This document shows positions 33,880-45,926 of a stretch of DNA of 64,000 bases, in pieces; within the stretch, counting starts at the first letter, position 1, and every line of letters starts with the position of its first letter. The notes beneath the pieces were generated by a model. The model had not been told where the DNA came from and ran no database searches. It saw only the letters and a program-made list of their open reading frames with translations. Position numbers and translations under genes: made by a program. Source of the DNA: Daphnia carinata (Eukaryota; Arthropoda; Branchiopoda; Diplostraca; Daphniidae); the NCBI RefSeq assembly GCF_022539665.2, contig NC_081334.1, forward strand, positions 8,650,424-8,714,423, in the 5' to 3' direction.

Positions 33880-34025
33880 TTTGAAGTGTTGAAAGTGGAG
33901 CTAACGGGAGACGTGAATGCTGGGTAAAGCTAGGTCAACTGACTGTCGTCTGCTAACAGGATCCGCTAAACAGTTTCCAGCTTTTGTGTTGCTAAACAGC
34001 AAGCGAATTGACTTTTGCCCTTTAC

Positions 34026-34049
34026 CCTATATTTGTACTTGAATATAGG
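34026..34049 (-). other. Conserved hairpin between pol and ORF3 (B2)
   Basis: CCTATATT/AATATAGG, 8-bp stem, 8-nt loop; counterpart of 6349-6372 and 62207-62230. Confidence 0.55.
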
Positions 34050-34139
34050 TGGCGTTGAGGGCAAAAGTACTTATTGACTCTTCCACCAGAGCTTTAAGTT
34101 GTGATTTTCCTACGTTTGTTTACAGTTGAGTTTACCATG

Positions 34140-34320
34140 TGATTTTACTTGTTACAATTTTACATTTTTGTTTTTACAAGGGAAGCTACTAATTATAGCT
34201 CCATTATAAATAGTATTTACATTTTACAACACCTTTTGCATGTACAATTTTGGTTGTATAAGGGGAGCTACTAATTGTAGCTCCATTACAAATCAGTATT
34301 TACATTTTACCATACTGAAG
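34140..34320 (-). repeat. Duplicated hairpin block after B2 pol
   Basis: A unit of roughly 80 bp containing a GGAGCTAC-loop-GTAGCTCC hairpin and AGTATTTACATTTTAC occurs twice here, but once in B1 and B3. The copy at 34264-34284 has a perfect 8-bp stem; the other has lost two pairs. Confidence 0.6.
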
Positions 34321-34327
34321 TTGAATT

Positions 34328-37300
34328 TTACGCTGTTAAAGGTTCCATTTTTTCTTCCTTTGCGTAAACTTCTTGATCTTTGGCTGCAACCATGATACAT
34401 AATTTGGCCACTGGCCGAATACATGGTTTTGGGTGGTTGCTGAGCTTGACTTTTGCTACTCGAACCACATTATCCGTTACACTGGGGATAACTTCCAACA
34501 CTTTGCCCATCGGCCACTGCCCACGCAAAGTACTTGGTTCAACTGCTAACACTAAATCTCCCACGGTGACGTTAGGCCTATTTTCTTGCCACTTTCTTCT
34601 CTCAGTTAAGTGGGGAACGTATTCACGTAGCCATCTGTTCCAAAAGTGTTGGAGTATGGCTTGACTTTGCCGATACTGCTTGTTGGTTACGTTAATGTCT
34701 TCCACGTCGGCCAGCTGTAGAGTAAAATAGGGTCTAGCTCCACCATACAAAAAGTGGTTGGGCGTTAACGGGTCCGGGTCTTCTGGGTCCACGCTCAGAT
34801 GGGTTAACGGACGGGCGTTCAACAAAGCTGCGACCTCAGCGATTACGGTTCGTAAAACTTGGTCCGTAACTAGGCAGTTCCCGATACTGGTCTTCATTGC
34901 CCGCTTGCAGGATTGTACAATCCTTTCCCAAACACCGCCGAAGTGGGGTCCATGAGGTGGAGAGAAATGCCACTCAATCTGTTGGCATGCCATTAACGTC
35001 TGGAGCTCTTCGTGTTTACTGATGAGTTCTTCCAACGCTTGCCGTAACTCCTGCTCGGCGGCAACAAAATTAGTTCCGTTGTCGCTGTAAACGACCTTGG
35101 GTTTTCCACGTAGACTAACAAAACGGGAGAAGCAGAGTAAAAACTCCTCCATACTAAGCCCGTTGGCCACTTCCAGGTGAACCCCTCGTGTGGTGAAGCA
35201 CGTAAATAGGCTGATCCAACGTTTTTCGTGTCTTCTTCCCCTACCACCAACTCTGACGGTCAAGGGTCCGAAATAATCGATCCCTGTGTACGTGAAAGCC
35301 GCCAGATGTGGTGTCAAACGATGGACTGGTAGTGAAGCCATCAAAGGAGGGCTAGGTTTTGCCGACGTGCGCTTGCAGGGCCAGCAGTTGTTGAGGACAG
35401 ATTTTACCACTTTACGTCCAGAGAGTATCCAGTAGCGAGAGCGGAGGTCCGTCAACAATCTCTCCGTCTTGACGTGAATGTTTCTAACGTGATAATCCCA
35501 AATTATCCTTTTCGTTAGGAGTTGAGATGCTGGTAGGAGTATGGGGTGCTTGGCTGCATAGTCGATCGGCGCGTGAAGTATACGTCCGCCAATTCGCATC
35601 TGTCCAGCTTCATCCAAGAAAGGCTGGAAGGTGCGAAGTTTTGATCTGAGTGGTAATTCCAGATTCTTCCGAAGGGCGTAAACTTCCTCAGCAAAGACCA
35701 ATTCCTGCGCTCGTACGATGCATTTTGTCAGCGATGTCACCATTTCTTCTACTGTCAACTCTCCGACAATGGGTTTTTCATCACGAAGTTTTGCTCTGGC
35801 GTTGTTGGTAAATCTTCTACTCCAGGCTAACACCCGTTGAATCTTCACCAGGCTGGAAAAACGTGCTACACAATGGTCGATGGCATGGTTCTCATCTTCC
35901 ATTTTTACTGCCAAGACGCGAATCACGTTTACGTCTCGTTCCTCAGGCTCCGTGATTTCTTCCCAAGAGTACCACTCAGAGGGGTCTAGGGTCAGGAATG
36001 AAGGTCCTCGATGAAAATAAGCCAATTCGTCGACCTCTTTTGGGTCGATTCCCCTACTACAAAGGTCTGCAGGGTTTACAACTCCGGCGACATGACGCCA
36101 TTGTCGACGCGCCGTGTTTCGAAGTATCTTTCCGATGCGGTTGTTGACGAAGACTTCAAATCGGCAAGTCTTCGAGTGGATCCACCGCAGCACTGTTTGC
36201 GAGTCTGTGTCGAAGGTTACTTGCCTCAAATCAATTTCTAGTTCACGACAAATCGTGAGAGCAATGTTGAGGCCTTCTACTGCCGCCTGCAACTCCAAAC
36301 GGGGAATCGTGAGACCTTTTACCGGTGTGACGTGCGTTTTCGACATGACGAATGACACGTTGACGGAATGGTCTTCAAATACAGTGCGGAAGTAGGCTAG
36401 TGCTCCGAATCCTTTGGAGCTTGCATCCGTGAAGACGTGGAGGCACTGTTGAGTCCATCGTCCTCGTTTGAAACGGAAGCACCTCGGTACTGAGAGCGAC
36501 TCCAAATTTTCCAGATGATCGTACCAGCAATAGAAACGTTGACTCAATGCTTCCGGTACGACGTCATCCCATCCGATCCGTTCTTCGTTGGTCCAAATGT
36601 CTTGGAGCAAGGACTTCATTACGAAGATAACTGGTGCCACCAGCCCCAACGGGTCGTAGACGCTAGAGATGATGCTGAGGAAGGCTCGCTTCGTGAGTGT
36701 CACGTTGTGCGGCGGCTTCCGAATCTTGAACGTCAGCATATCTCGTTCGCTGTCCCACATTACTCCCAGAGTTCTTTCGACGGGAAGTTTTTCCAAATCC
36801 AGATCCAGAGTTGGTGAGGCGAGGCCAAACTCTCGTAGCGCAGCTATCACCATTCGCGATGACGACGTCCATTTGGTCAAATTGAAGCCGCCTAACTGGA
36901 GAAGGGACTTCAATTCGCGGGACCGTTTGATGACCTCGTCTTCGGAGTCGAATGAGTCGAGATAATTGTCGACGTAGAAATTACGTCGAACGCTATCGGC
37001 TACGTCTGGAAACTGGCTGCTGTAGTCGTCTGCCGTCTTGTTGAGGGCGAAGATGCAGCTCGTCGGGGAGGATGTTGCACCAAAAACGTGTACCGTCATC
37101 TGGTACGTTAACGGGGCTGAATTACTGCCAGGCGTCCGGTAGAGAAATCGGAAGGCTGCCTGGTCTTCTTCCGGGACTTTCACTTGGTGGAACATTTTTT
37201 CAATGTCCGCTCCGACTGGTACAAGGTTACGGCGGAAGCGGATGAGTACACCAAGCAAGTTAACGAGTAGATTGGGTCCCCGAAGTAAATTTTGGTTTAT

Positions 37301-40300
37301 CGATGTGCCACCAAACTCAGCAGCTCCATCAAATACAACGCGAACTTTGGTCGATGAGCTGGAAGGGCTCACGACCCCGTGGTGTGGCAGGTACCACGTC
37401 TTGTTTGTCTCCGTCCGGGCTTCTGGGGTCGTTAAGAGCCGGGCGTGTTTTAGCCCGATGTACTCTTTGACTACTGCATCGTACTTGTGAGCAAACTCCT
37501 CGTCTCGATGAAAACGTCGTTCGAGAGCGTAGAGCCTCTTCAATGCAGCTGCCCGATTGTTTGGGAGATTTACTTCGTCGGCTTTCCACATTAGGCCGAC
37601 TTGATACTGGTTACCGATACGTTTTACTGACGATTCGAGGATGCGTTTTCCACGTAGATCATCCTCGGATAGAACGGGTGGTTCTATTTCTACTTCACTG
37701 GCCTCAAGTTGCCAGAACTTCTTCACCATCTCATTTAGGTTTTCGGAACGTTCTTCGATGGCCAGATGAGCGATGAACGGGCGGCCGTCTTGTGGTGGAC
37801 CTGTTTGTCCACCCAGACACCAATCAAATGGCGTCTTGAAGGCGATGGGCCCAGTCGTTCCAGCCGGCGGCTTGATGGAAGCTACATGATCGTGGGCCTC
37901 TGCGACGTCGATTCCTATCAGCACGGTTACGTCCTCTTCTTGCACGGTTGGGACGTCAATACCACGTAGGTGTTTCCATGACTCCAACTGTCGAGGGTCG
38001 ATCGGCGAATTCGGCGTCACCTTCAAATTGTCGACGGCGTAGGCGTGCTTGACTTCAAACTGGCTTTTACCATCACGAGATGTTAAGGTGAAGTTTACCA
38101 CGGAAGCCGTAACGTTAGACATGGCTCCGTCATACGAGACGACGTTGATGCGTTTTGATGGCCCAACGAGTCCCAACCTTTTTACTATATCGCTCCGAAT
38201 CAGCGTGGTGTCGCTTCCGGTATCAAGGAAACCGAAAGTGTCGACCCACGTTTTGCCAACTCCAACGCGAACCGGTACGATCTTGAAACGTACGCGTCGT
38301 TTTACTGTTTCCAGATGGGTCAAGGTCCCAAGGAAAGCTGTCGAAGATGGCGCTGATGGAGCAGCTGGATCCGCTAGCCTCCTCAATGGGATGAATTCGG
38401 ATCCGTGAAGCAAAGTGGGGTGTCGGTTTCCGGTACAATCAGCAATAGTACAGCTGACGTCCCTGGGACATTCCTTGCGTTCGTGTTTTCCCGTAAGACA
38501 TAACAGACAACTTCCGGACTTGAATACTTTCTCGGCCCTTTTCGTGGGCGTGAGAGACATGAAGACGTTACAGGTTGAGAGATGGTGGCTCCTGCCATTA
38601 CATACAAAGCATTTCCATCTTTCCGTCTTCTCGGCTGGCATCTTCCCCGATGTTGATCGGCTCCTTGGAGGCATGGTCGCTGATGATGTTGACGCCGTTA
38701 CTTTCGAACCTTCCATCGTCGTTACGTGTCCAATGGTCGACGTGTGTGGGAAGCTGGGTCTCTTAACGGGCTTCCTGTCGTCGAATTTTACGCCTTTGGA
38801 CGTTGACGTGGGTAGAGACTCGAATACATTTTTTCCATGTTGCTTGCTCATGGATTTTAACGTCACCAGTCGTCTAGGTCTAGAACATTCAGTTCTACTC
38901 CTGTCGTTTTTCTTTTCTCGTTCCACTTATCCTTGAGGTAAGGCGTAAGTTTTGCTTCAAGGGCCATCAACGTAGTACGGCTATATAGCTCATGGCTATA
39001 CTTCGATTTTGAGAGCGTAGCTACAGCTCCATGCAGACGATTTGCAAAAGTCTTGAGGCTGGCAGCATCTATGCTCTTCAATGGCGGGACCTGTAAAAGG
39101 TCGTCGAGGTACGTCTGATCCATGATTTCAGTTCGGCCGTAGACTGCGTCCAAACGTTCCCACACCACGGAGTACATTGTTCCGTCGGTAAGACATTCAC
39201 CGACTTCGTTTCGTACCTCTTCGGCTAGCAGTTCCTCCAACATGAAAAGACGTACCGGAGAATCTTCGTATTCTTCATACAAGGCCTGGAATTTAGCCTT
39301 GAATCGCGCGTAGTTCTTCGGGTTGCCGTCGAATGGCTGGATCTTGAAGTTTGGGGGTTGTAAACGGCTACAACAGCTGCTGTGAGGGCGATGACTATGG
39401 GCGTGAGAACGTTCAGAGTGTTCATCTTCGTCGTGATCCGTAGGGCCGCAACGGGACGTCATCGTGGTCGTCACACCTCGCCGCGGGTCTCGTGGAGATG
39501 CATCGGTGGCGACCAATTTTCTGCGATGACGGACAGCATCCTCCATCGTGCGTATGGGTGACAGGGCTGGAATATCTTGACGTGCTTGTAAGACTGGTGA
39601 TCGTTCAGGGAGTCGTTGGTCCTGAATCGTTCTTGGTTGAGCTTTCATCTCGTCCATTTCCGATCGTAGACCTTCAACGTTCAACTCCACCTTAACTGTG
39701 TCAATTTTCTGATCCAAACCGTCCAACGTGTGATGTGCTTCCCGGACCAACGTGTTGTTGGCCGCGATATCTTTGGACGTAACTCTTGAACTATCAATGA
39801 GCTTACTAAGTTGTTCGCTCATGCTTCTTAACGCCTTGTTGAGGGTTTCTGTTATGGAAGTTGTATTTGCTTCCATCTGTGCCCTTGCCGTTTCCAACTT
39901 TAATTCCAACTTCAGCATCCGAGCTTCAGCCTCCAATTCGTCTTGGGTCGTTGATTGTTGGAGGAGGCTGGTTGGTTTAACGCTGGTACGCCTTTTTCCA
40001 GATAACGTGGTACTACATGTGATGTCTGAAGCTACTGTCCCAATCGAGCTGGCGGACTGACTTGAGGAAGTGGCGTAGCGATTTGCGAATTTGATAACTT
40101 CAACGTGATCGGTTTCGAAGTCTACTTCCCACTTGTCGCATGCTTGACGTTGTTGCTCAGTCAGGTCGGATAAACTTTCTGTATACTGATTGTGAATTGC
40201 TTTGACTTCTTCGTATATACGAATCAATTCGTCCCGCCATGCAGTTACTTGTAACTTCTTTACTCTGATGGCTCCCATCTTGTGGTCTTCCACTGCCTTT

Positions 40301-40491
40301 CTGAGTTGCGTCGTTAACTTCGTGTGGGCCGCCTTTCTCTTCCCACGTTTCTTCTTGAGATCGTTTTCGGGAAGTAATGGCCGTTCACTCTTCTGCCGTT
40401 CAGGTTTCGATGCGTCTACCATTGGGTTCGGGCCGTGTTCCCAAATGTGGCCAATTTCCATGTTTTCGGCTTTAGGTGCGGCTTCACTCAT
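34328..40491 (-). pseudogene. B2 gag-pol polyprotein, one frameshift
   Basis: ATG 40489-40491 (MSEAAPKAENME); about 2054 codons. Approximate residues: coiled-coil gag N-terminus 30-300; gag core 390-560; CLLCLTGKHERKEC knuckle 660; aspartic protease FLDTGSDTTL 757; RT with YVDNYLDSF 1171 (the YVDN form common in Pao-type RTs); RNase H FTDASSKGFG 1355; integrase zinc region ending CWPCK 1667-1707; DDE residues in GIDYFGP 1737, YSDNGTNF 1801 and FGGVWERIV 1850; C-terminal DUF5641-like domain 1964-2040. The only lesion is GGG to GG near 38866, in codons reading DDWVT in B1 and B3. The product would otherwise be complete. Confidence 0.92.
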
Positions 40492-40717
40492 GACGTAGAA
40501 ACGTTTTCTTAGGCTGATAGAGTCACACGTTAACGGATGTCGATGATTCACGTTGATACACCGATCTTCTTGTCAGATGGCAAACGCGTGGTGGACAGGT
40601 GGGTACCTTCAGGGTGGCGTGGACGTCTGCCAAAGTTTACAGGGAGAATACCCGACAATTTTACGATCAAGCGAGGGTTTTTACTAACGCGGCTGGAATT
40701 TGCACGTATTCGTCAAA

Positions 40718-40735
40718 TCCCGGGTTTCGGCACCA
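40718..40735 (-). promoter_or_regulatory. B2 primer binding site (tRNA-Phe type)
   Basis: TGGTGCCGAAACCCGGGA on the minus strand, two nucleotides after the 5' LTR. Confidence 0.85.
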
Positions 40736-40737
40736 TT

Positions 40738-41094
40738 TGTTACTGACTCCCGTGCGTGAGTCGTAACAGAGAGAGGATGATGATGATAGATGATGGTGAA
40801 TGAAAATGAAGGTGAAGTAAAACAAAATGCTTTATTGCTGTACCACGCTTGATTTGAGAGGACAAAGGGAAGAAAAAACAAACTGAGTCGGGACTTTAAA
40901 CTAGGCTGCACAGAAAACGACGTGACAAACGAGACAGGGAAAAGCTAGTGACAACTTGTCTGGGTGGCAAAGATTACGATACTACCCCTTTCCCATGGAA
41001 AGGGGAAAAAGGAAAACAAAAAATGGGCACAAAAATACTAGGCAGGCCCGTGCCCCCTACAGCCCTGCCCGCGAGGGTAGCACCGTAGGTGACA
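40738..41094 (-). repeat. B2 5' LTR
   Basis: 357 bp, 3 differences from 32790-33146. Confidence 0.95.
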
Positions 41095-41169
41095 TCGTTT
41101 ATTTTTGATAATAGATAACGAACGTAACATTTTGCGTATTATAGCACCCTTCTTGATGGTAAGTTATCT

Positions 41170-41242
41170 AGTTCTACTGAGGATTCGAGCCTCAGACCCC
41201 TAGCATCACAGCTGAGCACTCTGTCATTGAGCTATTAGCACC
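41170..41242 (-). other. tRNA-like sequence antisense to G2 (best formed)
   Basis: Minus strand: A box in TAGCTCAATGACAGAGTGC (41234-41216) with a GCTC/GAGT D-stem. The T-arm is CTGAGG/CCTCAG, a 6-bp stem around CTCGAAT, giving B box GGCTCGAATCC. The acceptor ends do not pair, so it is not a working tRNA, but both internal Pol III promoter boxes look intact. Confidence 0.55.
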
Positions 41243-41245
41243 TGT

Positions 41246-41807
41246 GTTACGCCTTGCGTTGAGCTTAGGAAAAACGCACCCTTCAAGCCCACCAAGCGCG
41301 CCCTTTTCTTTCACCTTGCTCGTGTTTCACTTGCCTTTTACCCTATCTGTATACGCCCTTTGTTTCACTAATTGAACTTGGTCCCTATGTGCCTTTCCGT
41401 CTTTAAATTGTAACCTGCATCTTTTTATCCTCCTGTTTAAACGATTCTTTATTTTCGAGAATTTTCTTCGGCATCATTGAGATTGTCTTTTCCTCTTCCT
41501 AATGACACCAGTTATGACATAAACATATTCCCCTGTATACCCGATAAAACGCGTTTACTATGCCTTATATGCGTATTTTTACTCGCTCGCGACCATCGGC
41601 AACTGTTTAAAGGCCGACGGGAGAGCGTTGACCTTTTTCGATTGCCGTCATATATACTTTCCGCTTCCGCTTTTTTATTTTACCTTCTTCTTTTACATTA
41701 CTCCCCTAGTTTAAGAAACCCACATGATGTTGTGTAATGCTTTTATCCATACCTTCCTCTGTTTGATATTCTCTGTACTGTTTACTATATGTTGCCCTCT
41801 ATAGAAA
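41246..41807. other. G2 spacer before the envelope ORF
   Basis: Pyrimidine-rich; no supportable gene. It may hold a splice acceptor for an envelope mRNA (several polypyrimidine-AG strings), but none can be chosen by eye. Confidence 0.4.
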
Positions 41808-43504
41808 ATGTCGATGATTCCATTCATACTATTGCTATGCCTTTACGGGTTACACCCGCAGGCATTTCAAACAACCGTATGCGACTGTTCCGAACCATTA
41901 AAGACGGGAATACTCCGATTCTCCGACGATAATTGTCAAGCAATTGCGCCCGATAATAAGGCCGTGAAGGTGAAATATGCGATTTATAGCGAAGAACGTG
42001 CCGCGGCTAAATTTCCCAGATATATTTGCGCAAGATGGAAGAATATACGGCGCATCACCATGAACGTTTTCGGTCAACTAGCGGTAGGGCCGGATAAAAT
42101 TTCGATTGACACTTCACCCGCCGAGTGTAACGAAATGATTAACCATAAACGTTGTGACGAAAATCGGATGACTTTTTCAGACGATAAATTTGTATTTGAT
42201 CGCGAACCTGGCATTTTCGGATATTGGGTACAAACAATTGATTCTGAAATTATAAACTGTGTTCTGGAGAAAGTGCTACTTTTGTAGCAACACGAAGACG
42301 CCGATTTTACAACTCCGATCGGAACAGCTTCCGCCCCGACTGGAAATTTATCACACAATCACTTAACACTGATTTGGGATAAAACCTATACACAGAAGAC
42401 TAAACCGAAAACCGACTAGTGGAAGATGGAATGGGTACACTGGTCCGTCTACCGGGTGACGAAATAATTTTCAGGCTCCAAGATGACGCCGAACAACTTG
42501 ATTTTCATTTGACGCCTATACAACGCTGTGCCTCCCTACAAAACGAATGCACCAATAAAACTTCGTCGTTTGAGATCATCGGCCAATCAAAACTCACCGT
42601 TTCGACGACGGCCATCATGGAAAATTTAACAGCCACTTTGAAGACCCCAGCGCCATCTACCGACGAAAATCTAAACGTACCCGCGAATATACAATATATT
42701 CGAGACCAACTTACCGATCATGAAAATGAATTGGCAAGACAAATTCGACTAATGCAATGTGAGGCTCGCCAAGCCAAACACGAAAGGGCTGTTACAACTG
42801 CTCAATATAACGGATGGTTAGCAGCTTCGCAGTTAAATTTACCACAGTGCACAAAATTACAAGCCTTTGGAAAAACAGTTGTGCTGATTCAATGTAAGGC
42901 TTTAAATGTTACATTTGAGACTATACTGACATCTTGCGGACCACAATCGAAATTTCAGAATTACACTATTAATCTTGACGGATGGGAACTTGTGAAATAT
43001 TCCCCTTGTTACTGGACTAATAGTTTTGTTAATTTTGACGGCAAACCTTATGCCTACCGTATATAAACCTGGTTACCAATTGAAGCAAACATTGTGTTAC
43101 GGGAACAGACGCTTGCGCATTCTTTTCGGTATGAAAATGTCGAATTCTTCGACTACGAACATCGAAGCAACCCGGCATATACCGACAATATGCTAAATCA
43201 TATGAACATTATGGCCGATATAGCCGCCGCGATTAATGAACATCCTCCACCTGAATTTGCCTTACGCCACAAATACAGTGTATCGAATGTCTTAGTGACA
43301 TCGGCTAGAGTCGGAACTTATACATCTTGGTGGGACACCATCACAAATTACTTCTTCCTCCGCATATCATGTCTCTTAATGCTTCTCTTCTTACGCATAT
43401 GTTACGCCTGCTGTCTTTTTACACTCATCTGGGCTGTATGCTGTCGCCCTTCCGATGATCCAAGACCTGTGGCTCCCGAATCGATTCCGATGCATCAACT
43501 CTGA
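41808..43504 (+). pseudogene. G2 envelope-type glycoprotein ORF, broken
   Basis: ATG 41808 opens with a hydrophobic signal peptide (FILLLCLYGL). An ectodomain follows with several cysteines and N-X-S/T sites (ENLTATL, ALNVTFE, QNYTINL). A C-terminal membrane anchor (LLMLLFLRICYACCLFTLIW) with a short Pro-rich tail ends at 43502-43504. Overall plan and cysteine-rich motifs (SPCYW, FVNFDGKPY) resemble the glycoproteins of chuvirus-like negative-strand viruses that some arthropod LTR elements have captured. That assignment is from memory and uncertain. Breaks: TAG 42285-42287, TAG 42418-42420 with a frame change around it, TAA 43064-43066. It lies immediately before the 3' LTR, the normal env position. 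Not functional as it stands. Confidence 0.7.
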
Positions 43505-43537
43505 TTACGGGACGTAATCTCACGCCGCCGGGAGTGA

Positions 43538-44266
43538 TGTAACGAAGCCGAACATATTACTTTAACTTTTTCTCGCTTTTGCTTCAGTAGTAAACGCATG
43601 TCTGGACATGGCAATTGCAACACTATATACGCAGTGCAGCTGATCCAAATGAACACCTGCAGATGACTCACGCAGACGATACGCCCTCAATATCACGCCA
43701 CATCAAACGGCATCGTTTAATTGGCTGCCGCGTGAATGCACAAGCTCCGCCCAATCACGCCACTTTTGCAGTATGCAAAGTTTCGTGATAAACCTAGCAG
43801 TTGACGGAAATCAGACAATTAGTTGCAGCCGTGCCAAATAGTCGCCTTAAGTCAATCTTTCCCGCTTTATTGAGAAGTATTGTGCCTTGCTTAATGTTTC
43901 CTTGCCTAAATTTTGAGTTAGAATTCGTTCTTGTCCCGAGCTATCCCGGACATTGATTTTCAGATTCTTACGAATCTGAACTCTTGCTGTGTATCGCTCG
44001 TGTGGAAGCTGAAATCCAAGTTCGCCTGTCGTTTTCTTCCATTCTTTCACTCGTGAGTTCACGGTAAGACCCCCTGTCTATTTATTCTTTCTTTAACTGT
44101 TTTCCCGAATGTTTCTTCTTATCTTTTGTTCTCTTACCTTTTTAATTCTTATGTCTTAGGTTACAATAAACACATACGTCATTGTGGGTAAAACGCCTCG
44201 AGTTCAATTTACATTTATTGTCTTAATCCGTAAAGTCCATCTTCCCACACGGGGAGATGCTTTACA
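43538..44266 (+). repeat. G2 3' LTR
   Basis: 729 bp, preceded by the purine stretch GGGAGTGA. AATAAA at 44165-44170; GTAAGA at 44064. Differs from the 5' LTR at about 17 positions and two small indels. Confidence 0.93.
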
Positions 44267-45463
44267 ATAGAATCAGTTTCATGATCTACATTCAAACAGT
44301 ATCAAATATACGTGTATTCAATGTTAATATAGTGTGATACAGTGAGTTTCAATATCTACATCCAAAAAGCATCAAATATACGTGTATTGAATGTGAATAT
44401 AGTGTTATAGAATCAGTTTCATGATCTAAATTCAAACAGCATCAAATATACGTATATTCAATGTGAATATAGTGTGATACAGTGAGTTTCAATATCTACA
44501 TTCAAACAGCATCAAATATACGGTATTCAATGTGAATATAGTGTGATACAGTGAGTTTCAATATCGACATTCAAACACCATCAAATATACGTGTATTCAA
44601 TGTGAATATAGTGTGATACAGTGAGTTTCAATATCTACATTCAAATAGCATCAAATATACGTGTATTCAATGTGAATATAGTATTATAGAATCAGTTTCA
44701 TGATCTTCATTCAAACAGTATCAAATATACATGTATTCAATGTGAATATAGTGTTATAGAATCAGTTTCATGATCTACATTCAAACAGTATCAAATATAC
44801 GTGTATTCAATGTGAATATAGTCTTATAGAATCAGTTTCATGATTTACATTCAAACAGTATCAAATATACGTGTATTCAATGTGAAAATAGTGTGATACA
44901 GTGAGTTTCAATATCTACATTCAATCACCATCAAATATACGTGTATTCAATGTGAATAGTGTTATAGAATCAGTTTCATGATCTACATTCATACAGTATC
45001 GAATATACGTGTATTCAATATGAGTATAGTGTTATGAAATCAGTTTCGTGATCTACATTCAAACAGTATCAAATATACGTGTATTCAATGTGAATATAGT
45101 CTTATAGAATCAGTTTCATGATTTACATTCAAACAGTATCAAATATACGTGTATACAATGTGAATAAAGTGTGATACATTGAGTTTCAATATCTACATTC
45201 AAACAGCATCAAATATACGTGTATTAAATGTGAATATAGTGTTATAGAATCAGTTTCACGATTTACATTCAAACAGTATGAAACATACGAGTGTTCAATG
45301 TGAATAAAGTGTGATACAGCGAGTTTCAATATCTACATTCAAACAGCATCAAATATACGTGTATTCAATGTGAATATAGTGTTACAGAATGAGTTTCATG
45401 ATCTACATTCAAACAGTATCAAATATCCGTGTATCCAATGTGAATATAGTGTGATACAGTGAG
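44267..45463 (+). repeat. 70-bp satellite, about 17 monomers
   Basis: Continues the array interrupted by G2; both monomer classes are present, here with more of the TTATAGAATCAG class. Confidence 0.96.
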
Positions 45464-45795
45464 TATGACGTATCGAGAAATTCTATTACAATGAAGTAAT
45501 GATGATGAGATGAATTGCCAGAATGATGATGCGATGTGATACGAAAAGAAAAAAAAACTGAAAACTCAGCTTCGCCAAAGTGCTCAGAGAAACGTGCAGA
45601 ATTGAGTTAGAATGGATATAACTAAAACGATACGTCTGACTTTCCAGACAACAAAAACGAGACTACCCCAGTTGGCTTTTTTTTTTCTCTTGAATTTTCT
45701 GCTCCCCCTTGCCTTAGGCTGAAGGGGTTGGGGGCAACAACGCGTTTTTAATTAAGCTATGCGTACGCGCATGCGTGTTTGTTCCATTGGGAACA
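45464..45795 (-). repeat. B4 3' LTR
   Basis: 332 bp ending (plus strand) GGGAACA; the inner neighbour is TTCCGGGGCCCG. Confidence 0.9.
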
Positions 45796-45926
45796 TTCCG
45801 GGGCCCGTTTTTCCATAGGAAAAACAAACTATAACTACATTGATGGATGTACAGAGAGATGAAAATAACAAGGAAATAAGATTGGCATATTCTGATTGAG
45901 AAAATTAAACATAAAGGATAAAGGAT

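Larger units (their letters stand above)
32790..41094 (-). mobile_element. B2: young, nearly intact BEL/Pao element nested in G2
   Basis: 8305 bp, target duplication TCGTT (32785-32789, 41095-41099), two 357-bp LTRs with 3 differences (about 99% identity). It holds one gag-pol polyprotein broken by a single missing nucleotide, a full ORF3, a tRNA-Phe primer site and a GGGTCCCGC tract next to the 3' LTR. It lies opposite to G2. It is the best reference copy for this BEL family. Confidence 0.95.
22419..44266 (+). mobile_element. G2: envelope-bearing Ty3/gypsy LTR element with nested B2
   Basis: The target duplication ATAG (22415-22418, 44267-44270) and two LTRs of 734 and 729 bp frame the whole interval. 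Order: ORF(-1), ORF0, gag, frameshift site, pol (PR-RT-RH-IN), accessory ORF A, tRNA-like cluster, accessory ORF B, [B2 insertion 32790-41094], one more tRNA-like sequence, envelope ORF remnants. Without B2 it is about 13.5 kb, far longer than a usual gypsy element (5-8 kb). About 17 substitutions separate the LTRs. Scattered stops and frameshifts show it is no longer autonomous. Confidence 0.93.

Noticed and set aside
38860-38930. Programmed frameshift between gag and pol in B2
   Set aside because: B1 and B3 read straight through this point in one frame (DDWVT); B2 has simply lost one G from a GGG run.
34380-38936. Many plus-strand ORFs opposite B2 pol (and minus-strand ones opposite B3)
   Set aside because: Shadow frames of the polyprotein; the same shadows recur in B1, B2 and B3 because the coding strand is conserved.
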